Of a DNA stretch of 64,000 nt, positions 8,741-17,163 are shown piece by piece (the stretch's first letter is position 1; each line of letters opens with the position of its first letter). The translations under genes were made by a program, and so were the position numbers. Location of the stretch: positions 5,160 through 69,159 of the forward strand of contig CAZXSE010000006.1 of the NCBI GenBank assembly GCA_964643325.1, given 5' to 3'. The notes beneath the pieces are model-generated. The model worked only from the letters and a program-made list of their open reading frames with translations. It did no database searches and was not told where the DNA came from. The DNA comes from Fredricksoniimonas sp964643325 (GTDB lineage Bacteria > Omnitrophota > Gorgyraeia > Zapsychrales > Fredricksoniimonadaceae).

Positions 8741-8905
8741 TAGGCCAATGGGTTTCACGGTCCTTTGACACGAAATTTTTTGCCGTTTCCTTTGGTTTAT
8801 GTCGATCTTGCAAAGCACTACGTCGCAAGCTCGACATAAACCTTCGGAAACTTTTGCCAAAAAATTTCTGATTGTGTCTAAAGGACCGTGAAACCCATTG
8901 GCCTA
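8741..8905. repeat. 165-bp near-perfect inverted repeat (palindromic element A)
   Basis: The outer arms (8741-8771 and 8874-8905) are identical over 31 bases apart from one inserted base; they begin TAGGCCAATGGG and end in its reverse complement. The inner arms also pair over most of their length, with GAAATTTTTTG and GGTTTATGTCGA shared by both sides, leaving a loop of about 13 bases (8812-8824). No reading frame is present. Both ends carry TA, which would fit a TA target duplication as in mariner/IS630-type MITEs, but the copy number cannot be tested here. A long structured RNA is the alternative. Confidence 0.85.
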
Positions 8906-8933
8906 AAGATGACCTTTTTAGCGCTCCCTTGCC

Positions 8934-8962
8934 TTGACAATGCCTCATTTACCGTATATATT
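8934..8962 (+). promoter_or_regulatory. Sigma-70 promoter for the exported phosphohexomutase protein
   Basis: TTGACA (8934-8939), 17-base spacer, TATATT (8957-8962). This is a near-consensus promoter in an AT-richer stretch, predicting a start near 8969 and a leader of about 60 bases with AGAGGAG before ATG 9029. It lies just outside palindromic element A. Confidence 0.75.
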
Positions 8963-9028
8963 TCCAGTATTCTTTTCCATTACAGACAATAAAAACGCCA
9001 TAAAATCCTGAAAAAGAGGAGTTTTTGT

Positions 9029-10089
9029 ATGTTTCAGCGTTCTTTCAGTGTTTATTCCATGATCTGCAGGAAATGCCTGTCAGCCTTTGTTGGCGCGGCA
9101 TTTCTTGCCACCAGCATTATTTCTCCGGCCTATGCGCAGGCGGTTTTCAATCTGCCGCAGCCTGGTGCCATGGTAGGCCTTTCCGAAATGTTTGCGCCCG
9201 TTGTACTTAAAGGCGTGACCATCCATCCTGAAGATCCTCTCTTGTTTGATTTCATTGTTGATAACGGCCAAAGCGCCCTTAAGGGTCAGGCCCTGACCGA
9301 TGAAACGACCAAGCTGGTCAAATATTTCCTGGCTGGCCTGGCTGTTCCGGAAAAAGATCTTTGGGTCAACCTGTCTCCCAAAGAGCAGGATCGCGTCATG
9401 GCGGATGAGTTGAGCCATACGGATGTTGGCCGCGATATGCTGGCGCAGGATTATATCCTTAAGCAGGTGACCGCGAGTTTGATGTATCCTGAGAAAGACC
9501 TTGGCCGCAAATTCTGGGATGAGGTTTACAAGCGTTCTTACGAGCAGTTCGGCAGTACGGATGTGCCGGTCGATACGTTCAATAAAGTGTGGATCATGCC
9601 CTCTCAGGCCACGGTCTATCAGAATGGCAATAATGCGTTCGTGGCAGGCGCTGCGCTTAAGGTCATGCTGGAAAGTGATTATGCGGCAGCCAAAGGAATG
9701 AATGCTGCGGCGAGTACGGATGTCATCGAAATGAGCAAGGACGTTGTCCGTTCCGTGATCCTCCCTGTATTAGAGAAGGAAGTCAATGAAGGCAGGAATT
9801 TCGCGAGCCTGCGGCAGGTGTTCAGCTCCATGATCCTGGCCGGATGGTACAAGAGCGCGCTCAAGGAAAGCCTGCTCGCCAAAGTTTATTCCAATACGAA
9901 CAAGGTGGGCGGCATCGAGATCGCTGAGAAAGACGCGCGCGAAAAGGTTTACGCGCAGTATCTTCAGGCGTACCAGAAGGGCGTTTACAATTATGTGAAG
10001 GAAGAGTTCGATCGCAATACACAGCAGACCACGCCGCGCAAGTATTTCTCGGGCGGTGTGACGTGGGATAAGGCCATGACGCCGGAGGT
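9029..10089 (+). CDS. Exported giant protein, N-terminal part (conserved exported domain), cut by gap
   Basis: The N-terminal 353 residues before an assembly gap. A signal peptide is clear: basic start, hydrophobic core and a cleavage region near SPAYAQA (about residue 36). The following 300 residues form a helix-rich domain with phrases such as NLPQPGAMVGLSEMFAPVVLKG, DLWVNLSP and DMLAQDYILKQ. From memory, unverified, this resembles the shared N-terminal domain of large secreted Omnitrophota proteins. The segment ends near RKYFSGGV, just where a phosphoglucomutase domain would begin, and the mutase continues after the gap, so this and 10192-14034 are probably one gene. Start ATG 9029 has AGAGGAG upstream. 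Confidence 0.8.
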
Positions 10090-10189
10090 NNNNNNNNNNN
10101 NNNNNNNNNNNNNNNNNNNNNNNNNNNNNNNNNNNNNNNNNNNNNNNNNNNNNNNNNNNNNNNNNNNNNNNNNNNNNNNNNNNNNNNNN
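10090..10189. other. Assembly gap (100 N) inside the exported phosphohexomutase gene
   Basis: Exactly 100 N. The reading frame changes across it (frame 2 before, frame 1 after), as expected if N100 is a fixed-size placeholder. The mutase N-terminal segment up to TPVPVLAYLTR is missing, normally more than the 33 residues that 100 bases would encode. Confidence 0.95.
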
Positions 10190-10191
10190 CA

Positions 10192-13100
10192 ACACCGGTC
10201 CCTGTGTTGGCGTATTTGACGCGCAGCGACAAGAATGCCGCGGGTTTTGTTGCTTATACGGCCAGCCACAGTCCTTATACGGACGGCGGCATTAAATATT
10301 CTCCGCCGCATGGCGGCGCTGCGCCTTCCAAGGTCACCGACCTGATCACGGCCTATGCCAATGGTACGGATGAGAGCTTGATGGCGGAAGATTATAGAGA
10401 AGCCATTGAGGCGGGCGCTATTGAGGAGCTCAGTCCTGAACAGGCCGTCGGGATGTATGTGAATGAATACATTATTCCCAAACTCAAGTCTTTGGGGGCG
10501 TGGCAAAGCATTGTTGATCACATCAAGGCCAACCCTGATTTTCGTTTAGTTCTTGATCCTATGCAGGGTTCTGCCGTGAGGTATTTTCAGAGTTTATATG
10601 GAGCGCTTGCCAAAGATGCCGGACGGGATTTCTTCACTATTATCAATGCTGACAACAGTGATCCTACATTCAGTCAGGTGAACAAGGAGCCCAATCCGAC
10701 CAAGGAAAAAAGCCGTGCCGGGTTGATCAGTAAAGTAAAAGAGGGCGCCGGGCGCTGGATGGGCAGTTCCGCGGATGCCGACAGCGACCGCTTCGGGAAT
10801 ATTGACCTTAACGGGGATTTCATGTCCGCGAATGATATGATCGCCATGATCGCTTATTTCCTGAACAAGGAGATCGGCGTCAAGGGGCGCATCGGCAAGA
10901 CAGTGGCGACGAGCAATTTTGTCAATGCCATTGCCCGTCATTTGGGGTTGGAGGTTGATGAATTTGCTGTTGGCTTTAAGAATATCGTTGCTTCCGCCCT
11001 TGAGGGTAGAGAGTATGTGGTCGGCGGCGAGGAAAGTTCGCATGTCATGGTCGGGCCGTTCCAGGATTCCTGGGATGACGGTATTGTTGTCGGGGTCATG
11101 GGGTTGTGGATGTTGGCCAAAACAGGCAAGTCATTGACCGAGTATAAAAAAGAGATCCAGAAGGCTCTGGGGCAGAAGTTCCTTATCGAGACGCTGACCA
11201 TCAGAGGGGCGGACGATTCTATTAAGCGGCCGGTGCTGGATATCATTGCCAGGACCAAGGAGGAGCTGGCGTCGGGTAAAACCCGCGAGGACCTTACCGT
11301 TGTCCGGGATATCGAGCGCATCACAGGCGAGACCGTGCAGGATCTGATCACCAAGGATGGCGTCAAGCTTGTTCTTCCGTCGGGCTGGATCCTCTTGCGG
11401 CCATCAGGGACCGAGCCGGCCATCAAGTTCTATGTTGAAGTGGCGAGCCCGTTCACCGCCGATGACGATCAGATGAAGGCGCAATTCGATAACCTGGTCA
11501 AGTCAGGCAAGATCCTGATGTTCGGTGATGCCGATCATGCGATGTCGGTTGATGATGGGTCGGCGATCGACGATGATGCGGTGGCGCCGGACGTGACCGG
11601 AATGATCAGGTATCAAGGCGCCCCCTTGCCTGCGGAGATTCTCAAGCGAGAGGTTGACAGGATCAAAGCGGCATTCGATTTTGAGAAGAATCTGCCGGAC
11701 ACGTCGTGGAGAGCCATGACCTGGACCGTTCTTTTCAGCGGGAATAAGAAAGAGGTGGACCTTGTTCAGGCGGATATCAGCGCGGTCGTTAATGACCTGA
11801 GCCGGCATGCGCCGCTGCTCATGAAGTCCAGGCCCCGCTGGACACCTGAGGGCAAGATCTTTTTTGAGATCGTTCTTGGCATCAGGCACAATCTTCCTAA
11901 AGAGACCGTGCCGGCCCGGAGGCTTCCTTTTGCGGAGCGCAAGAAACAGGAACTTAAGGAGCAAAAGAGGCGGGAGTACGATGTCGCTTCGGTGCAAGTG
12001 ACCGTGGACACATGGGTCAGGAACACCGAACGGATGTTGAACGCGGCCGCCGCGCCTGCGGTGGAAGAGAAAGCTCCTGAGCAGGTTGCGCAGACGATCG
12101 CTTACAAAGATCTTGAAGCGCCCCGGCAGGATTGGGTCGCCGCGGAGAGGATCGTTCAGGAAGCTTTTGACAGGGTCATCTCACAGGAATCCAAGAGGCC
12201 GGAAGATGTGTTGCCGGACCTTTCGGACGTTTTTCTCGCGCGCGTCAATCAAAAGTCGCCCCTTGAAGTTCAAAGGTCTTTTGGCAAGATCGTCGAACTT
12301 CTTGTGCGCGGCCTTGGCGAAACAACATTAAGGTCCAAAGTGTATGTTGACGATCATGCCAATACCGAGACTGCTTTTGTATTGCGCATCAAGCATATCA
12401 ATAAAACATCGCACAAGAAGAACCTTGAGGACATCAAGAGCAAGCAGAAAATGGCGTCGCAATGGTTCCAGGACCGCCTGAAACAGCCTGTTGCCACGGC
12501 AGAGGAGACTGCGGACCCCGCCGAGAAGATGGTCACGATCAAGGGTGTGACGGCGTCTGTTTCGGATTGGCTTGCCGCTGTCTGGGTCATTGATAATCAG
12601 TTCATCAACAAATTGGACAAGCTCTTAACGCATACAAATCAGGTCGGTTTTGACCACAGGGTTGAACGCCTGAAAGTTGTTGCGCCGCTGAAACGCATCC
12701 AGACGCGGCTGGCGCAATGGCCGATCAGGGTCCATTTTGGTCCCGTTGATCAGGGAACGCCGCGGGGCAGGGCCTTTGTGAATATCGTCGACGCTTTGGC
12801 CGCGGAGCTGGGCGTTAGCGCGGAGCCTATCGTGATCCATGACGATAGTGATGATTTCGTTGCTTCTTATATGGTCACTATCCTGCCTGTAAGCGCGCGT
12901 TCGGGCGTCATGAACTTTGTGGATATTTCTGCGAAGGTGGACAAGTGGTGTGATGATATTCGCGCGCAGGTTACGGGCCTGTCATCCGACAAGGCTGAGA
13001 TCACGATCAATGGCGTAACGATGTCCGACAGGCAATGGCTTGAAGCAGCCGCGACCCTGGAGGATGTCCTTAAGGAAGGGGATATCAAGAAGGACTTCTG

Positions 13101-14034
13101 GCCCGGATCGGACATTGCGATCGATCTTTTCAAGGTTCGTGAAGGCCGCACGTCCGCCGAGCAGGACAGGGTCCTTGCGGTTGCCAGGATCCTGGCGCCC
13201 GAGATCAATGCTTCGGTGGCGGAAGTACGCGAGGGCGATTATGCCCCGACGCTCGTCGCCTGGCAGCTGCATATCAGGCATGATCAGAGGGTCTATGCGA
13301 TCGATCGTTGGTCAGAATGGCCTGACAGGAAAGAACGGGCATTGAACCGGCTCGATGAGATCAAGGCCTCGGTGATCGATCGCTCGCGCGCCACAGCGGC
13401 GGAAGAAGGCTCTTTTTATCAGGCGCCGGTCACGCATGAGAGTGTTACGTTGTTCGAAGAGGATTGGAATGGCGTGATCGCGGCGCTCGAAAGAGCGTTC
13501 GCGAAGGAGCCGGCCTGGTCCAATGCCGGTGGGGTCATTGTCGAGGTTGTGAACATTGATGAGCGCGGGACATTCGCGTTGAAAGACAAGATCATCAGGG
13601 TTGCCAGGGCCATGGCGGCTGATATGAAGAAGACCGTCGTGCAGGTCAGAGAAGACGGGCGCATGGCGCAGTTGTATGCAGAGCCCGATCTTTTCAAGTA
13701 CGGGCTTGATCCGTTGAAACAGTGGCCTGACAGGCAGGCCGAGGCAATGGCATGGCTGGAAGGGGCCAAGGCCGCGGTTGCGGCAGCGCGTAACGAAACA
13801 TTGTCCGAAGAGCCGGCGTATCTTCGCGCGCAGAAAGATGCCGCTGAATTCGTCAAGGGTGGTATCGACCTTGGCACGGGGAATTATCTGACGGTCATCG
13901 CGCGTGACGCGGCGGGCATGCCGCAGTTCGACCCGGCGCAATTAAAGGCGCTGCAGCATGATCTGCGGGGCATCGTGCCGGTCGCGGTGGGCGCGCCCGT
14001 TCCTGCCGACCTCCAGCTGCTGTTGGGAAAATAA
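10192..14034 (+). CDS. Exported phosphoglucomutase-type protein with C-terminal repeats (C-terminal part)
   Basis: Open from the gap for 1,280 residues. The first ~430 are an alpha-D-phosphohexomutase with all four active-site loops: phosphoserine loop TASHSPYTDGGIKY, metal loop DADSDRFG, sugar loop GGEESSHV and phosphate loop RPSGTEP. The GGIKYSPPHGG continuation resembles E. coli-type Pgm rather than ManB/GlmM. The remaining ~850 residues hold about five degenerate repeats of 120-150 residues sharing DW-x2-A, I-x-R-VA-x2-LA and W-P-DRK-type motifs, and end in a distinct tail beginning GGIDLGTGNYL. Probably continuous with 9029-10089, which would make an exported mutase. GTG 10204 is an internal codon, not a likely start. 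Confidence 0.8.
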   Translation, partial: TPVPVLAYLTRSDKNAAGFVAYTASHSPYTDGGIKYSPPHGGAAPSKVTDLITAYANGTDESLMAEDYREAIEAGAIEELSPEQAVGMYVNEYIIPKLKSLGAWQSIVDHIKANPDFRLVLDPMQGSAVRYFQSLYGALAKDAGRDFFTIINADNSDPTFSQVNKEPNPTKEKSRAGLISKVKEGAGRWMGSSADADSDRFGNIDLNGDFMSANDMIAMIAYFLNKEIGVKGRIGKTVATSNFVNAIARHLGLEVDEFAVGFKNIVASALEGREYVVGGEESSHVMVGPFQDSWDDGIVVGVMGLWMLAKTGKSLTEYKKEIQKALGQKFLIETLTIRGADDSIKRPVLDIIARTKEELASGKTREDLTVVRDIERITGETVQDLITKDGVKLVLPSGWILLRPSGTEPAIKFYVEVASPFTADDDQMKAQFDNLVKSGKILMFGDADHAMSVDDGSAIDDDAVAPDVTGMIRYQGAPLPAEILKREVDRIKAAFDFEKNLPDTSWRAMTWTVLFSGNKKEVDLVQADISAVVNDLSRHAPLLMKSRPRWTPEGKIFFEIVLGIRHNLPKETVPARRLPFAERKKQELKEQKRREYDVASVQVTVDTWVRNTERMLNAAAAPAVEEKAPEQVAQTIAYKDLEAPRQDWVAAERIVQEAFDRVISQESKRPEDVLPDLSDVFLARVNQKSPLEVQRSFGKIVELLVRGLGETTLRSKVYVDDHANTETAFVLRIKHINKTSHKKNLEDIKSKQKMASQWFQDRLKQPVATAEETADPAEKMVTIKGVTASVSDWLAAVWVIDNQFINKLDKLLTHTNQVGFDHRVERLKVVAPLKRIQTRLAQWPIRVHFGPVDQGTPRGRAFVNIVDALAAELGVSAEPIVIHDDSDDFVASYMVTILPVSARSGVMNFVDISAKVDKWCDDIRAQVTGLSSDKAEITINGVTMSDRQWLEAAATLEDVLKEGDIKKDFWPGSDIAIDLFKVREGRTSAEQDRVLAVARILAPEINASVAEVREGDYAPTLVAWQLHIRHDQRVYAIDRWSEWPDRKERALNRLDEIKASVIDRSRATAAEEGSFYQAPVTHESVTLFEEDWNGVIAALERAFAKEPAWSNAGGVIVEVVNIDERGTFALKDKIIRVARAMAADMKKTVVQVREDGRMAQLYAEPDLFKYGLDPLKQWPDRQAEAMAWLEGAKAAVAAARNETLSEEPAYLRAQKDAAEFVKGGIDLGTGNYLTVIARDAAGMPQFDPAQLKALQHDLRGIVPVAVGAPVPADLQLLLGK

Positions 14035-14060
14035 GGGCCGGAACGATCTGGCCGTAATTC

Positions 14061-14113
14061 AGCCGGGGTGTGTTGTCCTGTAGAACAGGCCGGCACACTC
14101 CGGCTTTTTAATT
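14061..14113 (+). terminator. Intrinsic terminator after the exported phosphohexomutase gene
   Basis: Stem AGCCGGGGTGTG (14061-14072) with CACACTCCGGCT (14094-14105), 12 pairs with one G-T wobble; the loop contains a smaller hairpin CCTGT/ACAGG. A T run (14105-14109) and AATTT follow. Confidence 0.78.
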
Positions 14114-14204
14114 TCTCAAGATTTCTTTCCCACATCCCGCGGTTTTTGCTACACTACACGCATCTGATCAAAAGGATTCCAATTATATTCAAAGGAGGCG
14201 TAAC

Positions 14205-14717
14205 GTGGCTATTCGGTTCTTGATGATCGCTGTATTTGCTTTTCTCCTGTCGGGTTGCGCGACAACATCCAAAACATCTCCGGTCAATCAACTGCAGATC
14301 CAGGTCACGGAAATGCAGCAGCGCATGGAAGACCAGGAAAAAGAGATCGTTGACCTTAAGTATGAGGTCAAGGAATTGGCAGGGAGCGTGGCGGAGCAGG
14401 AGCCCGAGGACGTTACGGTGATCGCGCTGGATGAAACGGCCAAGATGTCCGCCCCGGTCTCGTTGGAGCCTAAGAATCTGGACATCATCCGTGTGGGCAT
14501 CACGGGCCGCGAACTGCAGAAGGCATTGAAGGTGGCCGGGTTCTATACCGGCAAACTCGACGGCAAGGTCGGCCCGAAGACCAAGGCGGCCGTTGTTGAT
14601 TTCCAGAAGTCGCACGGGCTTACGGCCGACGGCATTGTGGGCCAGAAGACGTGGAGCGAGCTTAAGGTTTATATCGCTCCGGCGGCAGCATCGACGGATA
14701 CTGCAGCTCAGGAATAA
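14205..14717 (+). CDS. Peptidoglycan-binding lipoprotein
   Basis: A 170-residue lipoprotein: signal sequence with lipobox LLSGC (Cys about residue 18), a coiled-coil stretch (about 30-65, heptads in QLQIQVTEMQQRMEDQ), a Pro/Glu-rich linker, and a C-terminal PG_binding_1 domain (about 98-155) with the typical LQ-x-AL-x3-GFYTG-x2-DG-x2-GP-x-T-x2-AV-x2-FQ pattern. It probably anchors in the outer membrane and binds the cell wall. The start is GTG 14205, supported by AAAGGAGG a few bases upstream. A terminator follows within 30 bases, so it is likely monocistronic. Confidence 0.88.
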   Translation: MAIRFLMIAVFAFLLSGCATTSKTSPVNQLQIQVTEMQQRMEDQEKEIVDLKYEVKELAGSVAEQEPEDVTVIALDETAKMSAPVSLEPKNLDIIRVGITGRELQKALKVAGFYTGKLDGKVGPKTKAAVVDFQKSHGLTADGIVGQKTWSELKVYIAPAAASTDTAAQE

Positions 14718-14743
14718 TACGGAATATTGACGGGCAACATCAG

Positions 14744-14780
14744 GACCGCGGCGCTTTCGGGCGCCGCGGTCATTATATTT
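14744..14780 (+). terminator. Intrinsic terminator abutting the next start codon
   Basis: A perfect 11-bp GC-rich stem GACCGCGGCGC / GCGCCGCGGTC (14744-14754 and 14761-14771) with a six-base loop, followed by ATTATATTT. The tail runs directly into ATG 14781 of the sugar kinase gene, so it could also act as an attenuator. Confidence 0.65.
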
Positions 14781-15701
14781 ATGAGAAATAGCATCCTTAC
14801 CGTTACGCTCAACCCTGCCATTGACCGGATCGTTCACATTAGCCACGGGCATAAGCCTGGCCTGGGTAATTTCTTCGCCGGCGGCAAAGGCATCAATGTG
14901 GCGCGCGCCGCGCGCCGCCTGGGCGCGCCTGTCAAGGCCACGGGTGTGGAGGGCGGTGTTACGGGATGGATGCTGGAGGAACTTCTTTCCAAAGAAGGCC
15001 TGCCTCACGATCTTTTCATCATCGGCGCGGAAACGCGGGTGAATACCACCCGTGTCACTTCGGACGGCCGCGTGGAGCGCGTCCTTCATCCGGGCCCGCG
15101 GATGACGCGCGTTGAGCACAAGGCTTTTGAAGCGTTCTTTGCCCGTCAGACCCGCGGTTACGGGACCATTGTCTTTTCCGGCAGCCTGCCACCGGGGTTC
15201 CCGCTGGCATTCTGGATGCGCCTGCTGAAGATCGCCCGCCGGGCTGGTGCCTGCGTAGTGGTCGACACATCGGCCGCGGCGCTTGCGGCGGCACTCAAGT
15301 GCGGCGTCGATATCATCAAGCCCAATCGGGCCGAGGCTGAGGAAGTCCTGGGAAGGCGCCTGCGCTCGAAGGCCGCCATCAAGAAGGCATTGCATACTTT
15401 CCTTGGATACGGTATAAAGAAGGTCCTTATTTCGCTGGGGCATGAAGGCCTGGCCGCGTGTGAAGAGGGCCGGGATGTTACGGTACGCGTTCCGTGTATC
15501 AAGGAAGGGCATGCTGTCGGCTGCGGGGACGCGGCGTTGGCGGGCTTCCTCGTCGCGGACAGGAGCGGCAAGGGCCTGCGGGCAAGCGCGTGTTTTGCGG
15601 CCGCATGCGGCACGGCCAATCTGTTGTGCGTCAAGCCCGGTGATATCACGAAAAAAGACATTCAAAGGATCGGACAGAAAGTCCGCCTGGAGAAGGAGTA
15701 G
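14781..15701 (+). CDS. fruK: PfkB-family sugar kinase, 1-phosphofructokinase-like
   Basis: ATP-dependent kinase, 306 residues, of the 1-phosphofructokinase/tagatose-6-phosphate kinase branch. It opens with the family phrase ILTVTLNPAIDR, has the PfkB substrate motif GGKGINVARA (about 33-42), and ends with the ATP/anion-hole signature VGCGDAALAGF whose aspartate is the catalytic base. Most family members read GAGDS; here it is GCGDA, still within range. Start ATG 14781 fits family alignments; a TTG at 14727 would add 18 unmatched residues encoded by the terminator hairpin. No PTS fructose genes are nearby, so the substrate is uncertain. Confidence 0.85.
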   Translation: MRNSILTVTLNPAIDRIVHISHGHKPGLGNFFAGGKGINVARAARRLGAPVKATGVEGGVTGWMLEELLSKEGLPHDLFIIGAETRVNTTRVTSDGRVERVLHPGPRMTRVEHKAFEAFFARQTRGYGTIVFSGSLPPGFPLAFWMRLLKIARRAGACVVVDTSAAALAAALKCGVDIIKPNRAEAEEVLGRRLRSKAAIKKALHTFLGYGIKKVLISLGHEGLAACEEGRDVTVRVPCIKEGHAVGCGDAALAGFLVADRSGKGLRASACFAAACGTANLLCVKPGDITKKDIQRIGQKVRLEKE

Positions 15702-15704
15702 GCA

Positions 15705-16367
15705 ATGGCAGCTTTGGAACACGAAGAACGCGTGATCAAATTAAAACAGTTCGACAATCTCAACAGCAAGGAAATGCGCGCGCTTGTTCAGGAAGGCGCC
15801 CGGGAGTTTAAGACCTGTTGGCTCAAGCTGGCGCAGGCGCTCTTTGTGGTCGATCGCGACAAGCTTTATGAATATTGGGGATATGAGAAGTTCGAGCATT
15901 ACCTGGAGCGCGAGGTCGGGATCAAGAAGACCATGGGTTTGCGGCTGGTCAAGACCTATCAATTCGTCGAGGAAAAGGAGCCGCAGTGCCTGCGCGCTGA
16001 ATTTTTCGAGGAAAAAGAGACCGCGGTCATGCCCGAGTTCGAATCGGTCAATGTCCTGCGCATGGCGCATAACAACAAGGAATTGACCAAAGAGGATTAT
16101 CAGCAGCTGCGCAAGGATGTCATGGATGAGGGCCGTCCGGCGGTGGAAGTGCGCAAGGACCTGACCGCCCTGATCAAGGAGCGCAAGCAGATCGACCCGA
16201 ATGAAGAGCGCGAACAGCGCAATATCGCGACCGTGCGGCGGTTCCTCAATGCGATCCGTTCGTTCAAGAAAGACGCGGAAACGCTCAAGCTTCTTCCGGC
16301 GGGGATCATCAAGAAGGCGGTTGACCTTTTCAAGGAACTTGAATCCGAGATCGAGGAGCATTCCTGA
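15705..16367 (+). CDS. Hypothetical helical protein, possible DNA-binding
   Basis: A 220-residue soluble protein, strongly helical and charged. Residues about 45-90 contain LYEYWGYEKFEHYLE followed by GIKKTMGLRLVKTYQ, which looks like the short helix-turn-helix found in phage and plasmid proteins of the DUF3102/ParB-like kind; I could not confirm the family. The last 60 residues are rich in Lys/Glu and may be coiled. AAGGAG precedes ATG 15705, overlapping the stop of the kinase gene. The stop shares a base with the DnaQ-like exonuclease start, so the two are translationally coupled and probably act together. Confidence 0.75.
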   Translation: MAALEHEERVIKLKQFDNLNSKEMRALVQEGAREFKTCWLKLAQALFVVDRDKLYEYWGYEKFEHYLEREVGIKKTMGLRLVKTYQFVEEKEPQCLRAEFFEEKETAVMPEFESVNVLRMAHNNKELTKEDYQQLRKDVMDEGRPAVEVRKDLTALIKERKQIDPNEEREQRNIATVRRFLNAIRSFKKDAETLKLLPAGIIKKAVDLFKELESEIEEHS

Positions 16368-17155
16368 TGAAACTTAGCCGTCCGCTGGTGGTCTTTGATC
16401 TTGAAACGACAGGGACCTGGATCGAGAAGGACCGCATCATTGAGATCGCCATGGTCAAGGTCCTGCCCTCGGGAAAGAAAGAAACATATCACAGCCGCGT
16501 CAATCCCCTGATGCCGGTGCCCGCCGCGGTGCAGGAGCTGACAGGCATCACGGACGCGGACCTGGTGAACGCGCCGGTCTTTAAGAAGATCGCCCGCGAC
16601 GTGGCCGCGTTCCTGGAAGGAGCGGATATCGGCGGGTTCAATGTTGACAAGTTCGATCTGCCGTTGTTGGAGCGCGAGATGAAGGACGCGGATGTTGTTT
16701 TTACGGCGGGCGCGTTCAAGGTGTACGATGCGCAGAAAGTTTATCACATCAACGAGAAAAGGGACCTGACCGCGGCGTATGCTTTTTATTGCGGCAAGCC
16801 CCTGGAAGGCGCGCACGGCGCCCTGGCGGACACGGAAGCGACCCTGGAAGTCTTGCAGGAGCAGGTCGCGCGTTACGGCCAGGGCGATGATGCCGTCGAG
16901 ACGCTCGGGCAGTTCCAGTACCGCGAACAGCCGGAGTTCTATGACGTCGACAGGAAGTTCCGCTGGTGGAACGGCGAATTGTATATGATGTTCGGGAAAT
17001 ACGCGCGCAAGGAAAGCCTGCGCGAGATCGCGAAGAAAGACCCCGGTTATCTGGCGTGGATCCTGGGCAAGGACTTCAGCGAGGACATCAAGCTTCTTGT
17101 CGAGAACGCGCTCAAAGGCCAGTTCCCGCAGGACCCCGCGAAGCAGGCAGTGTGA
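16367..17155 (+). CDS. DnaQ-like 3'-5' exonuclease with ExoX-like C-terminal domain
   Basis: DEDDh exonuclease of 262 residues. ExoI motif FDLETTG (Asp and Glu, about 10-16), ExoII FNVDKFDLPLL (about 90), and ExoIII HGALADTEATLEVL (about 150, His and Asp) are intact, so it should be active on DNA or RNA 3' ends. After residue 190 is a second small domain with MMFGKYARKESLREIAKKDP and YLAWIL, the pattern of the exodeoxyribonuclease X C-terminal/DUF3820 domain. It is not a full-length Pol III epsilon with a clamp motif that I can see. Coupled by TGATG to the unknown helical protein upstream; RNase T-like or repair roles are possible. Confidence 0.88.
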   Translation: MKLSRPLVVFDLETTGTWIEKDRIIEIAMVKVLPSGKKETYHSRVNPLMPVPAAVQELTGITDADLVNAPVFKKIARDVAAFLEGADIGGFNVDKFDLPLLEREMKDADVVFTAGAFKVYDAQKVYHINEKRDLTAAYAFYCGKPLEGAHGALADTEATLEVLQEQVARYGQGDDAVETLGQFQYREQPEFYDVDRKFRWWNGELYMMFGKYARKESLREIAKKDPGYLAWILGKDFSEDIKLLVENALKGQFPQDPAKQAV

Positions 17156-17163
17156 ATTTTTTA

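Noticed and set aside
14127..14155. TACACT at 14150 as a promoter for the PG-binding lipoprotein
   Set aside because: The -35 region at proper spacing (TTCCCA) is too poor to support a call.
14154..15722. Long minus-strand reading frame (522 codons)
   Set aside because: It is antisense to the PG-binding lipoprotein and PfkB kinase, both strongly supported; high-GC third positions produce such shadows.
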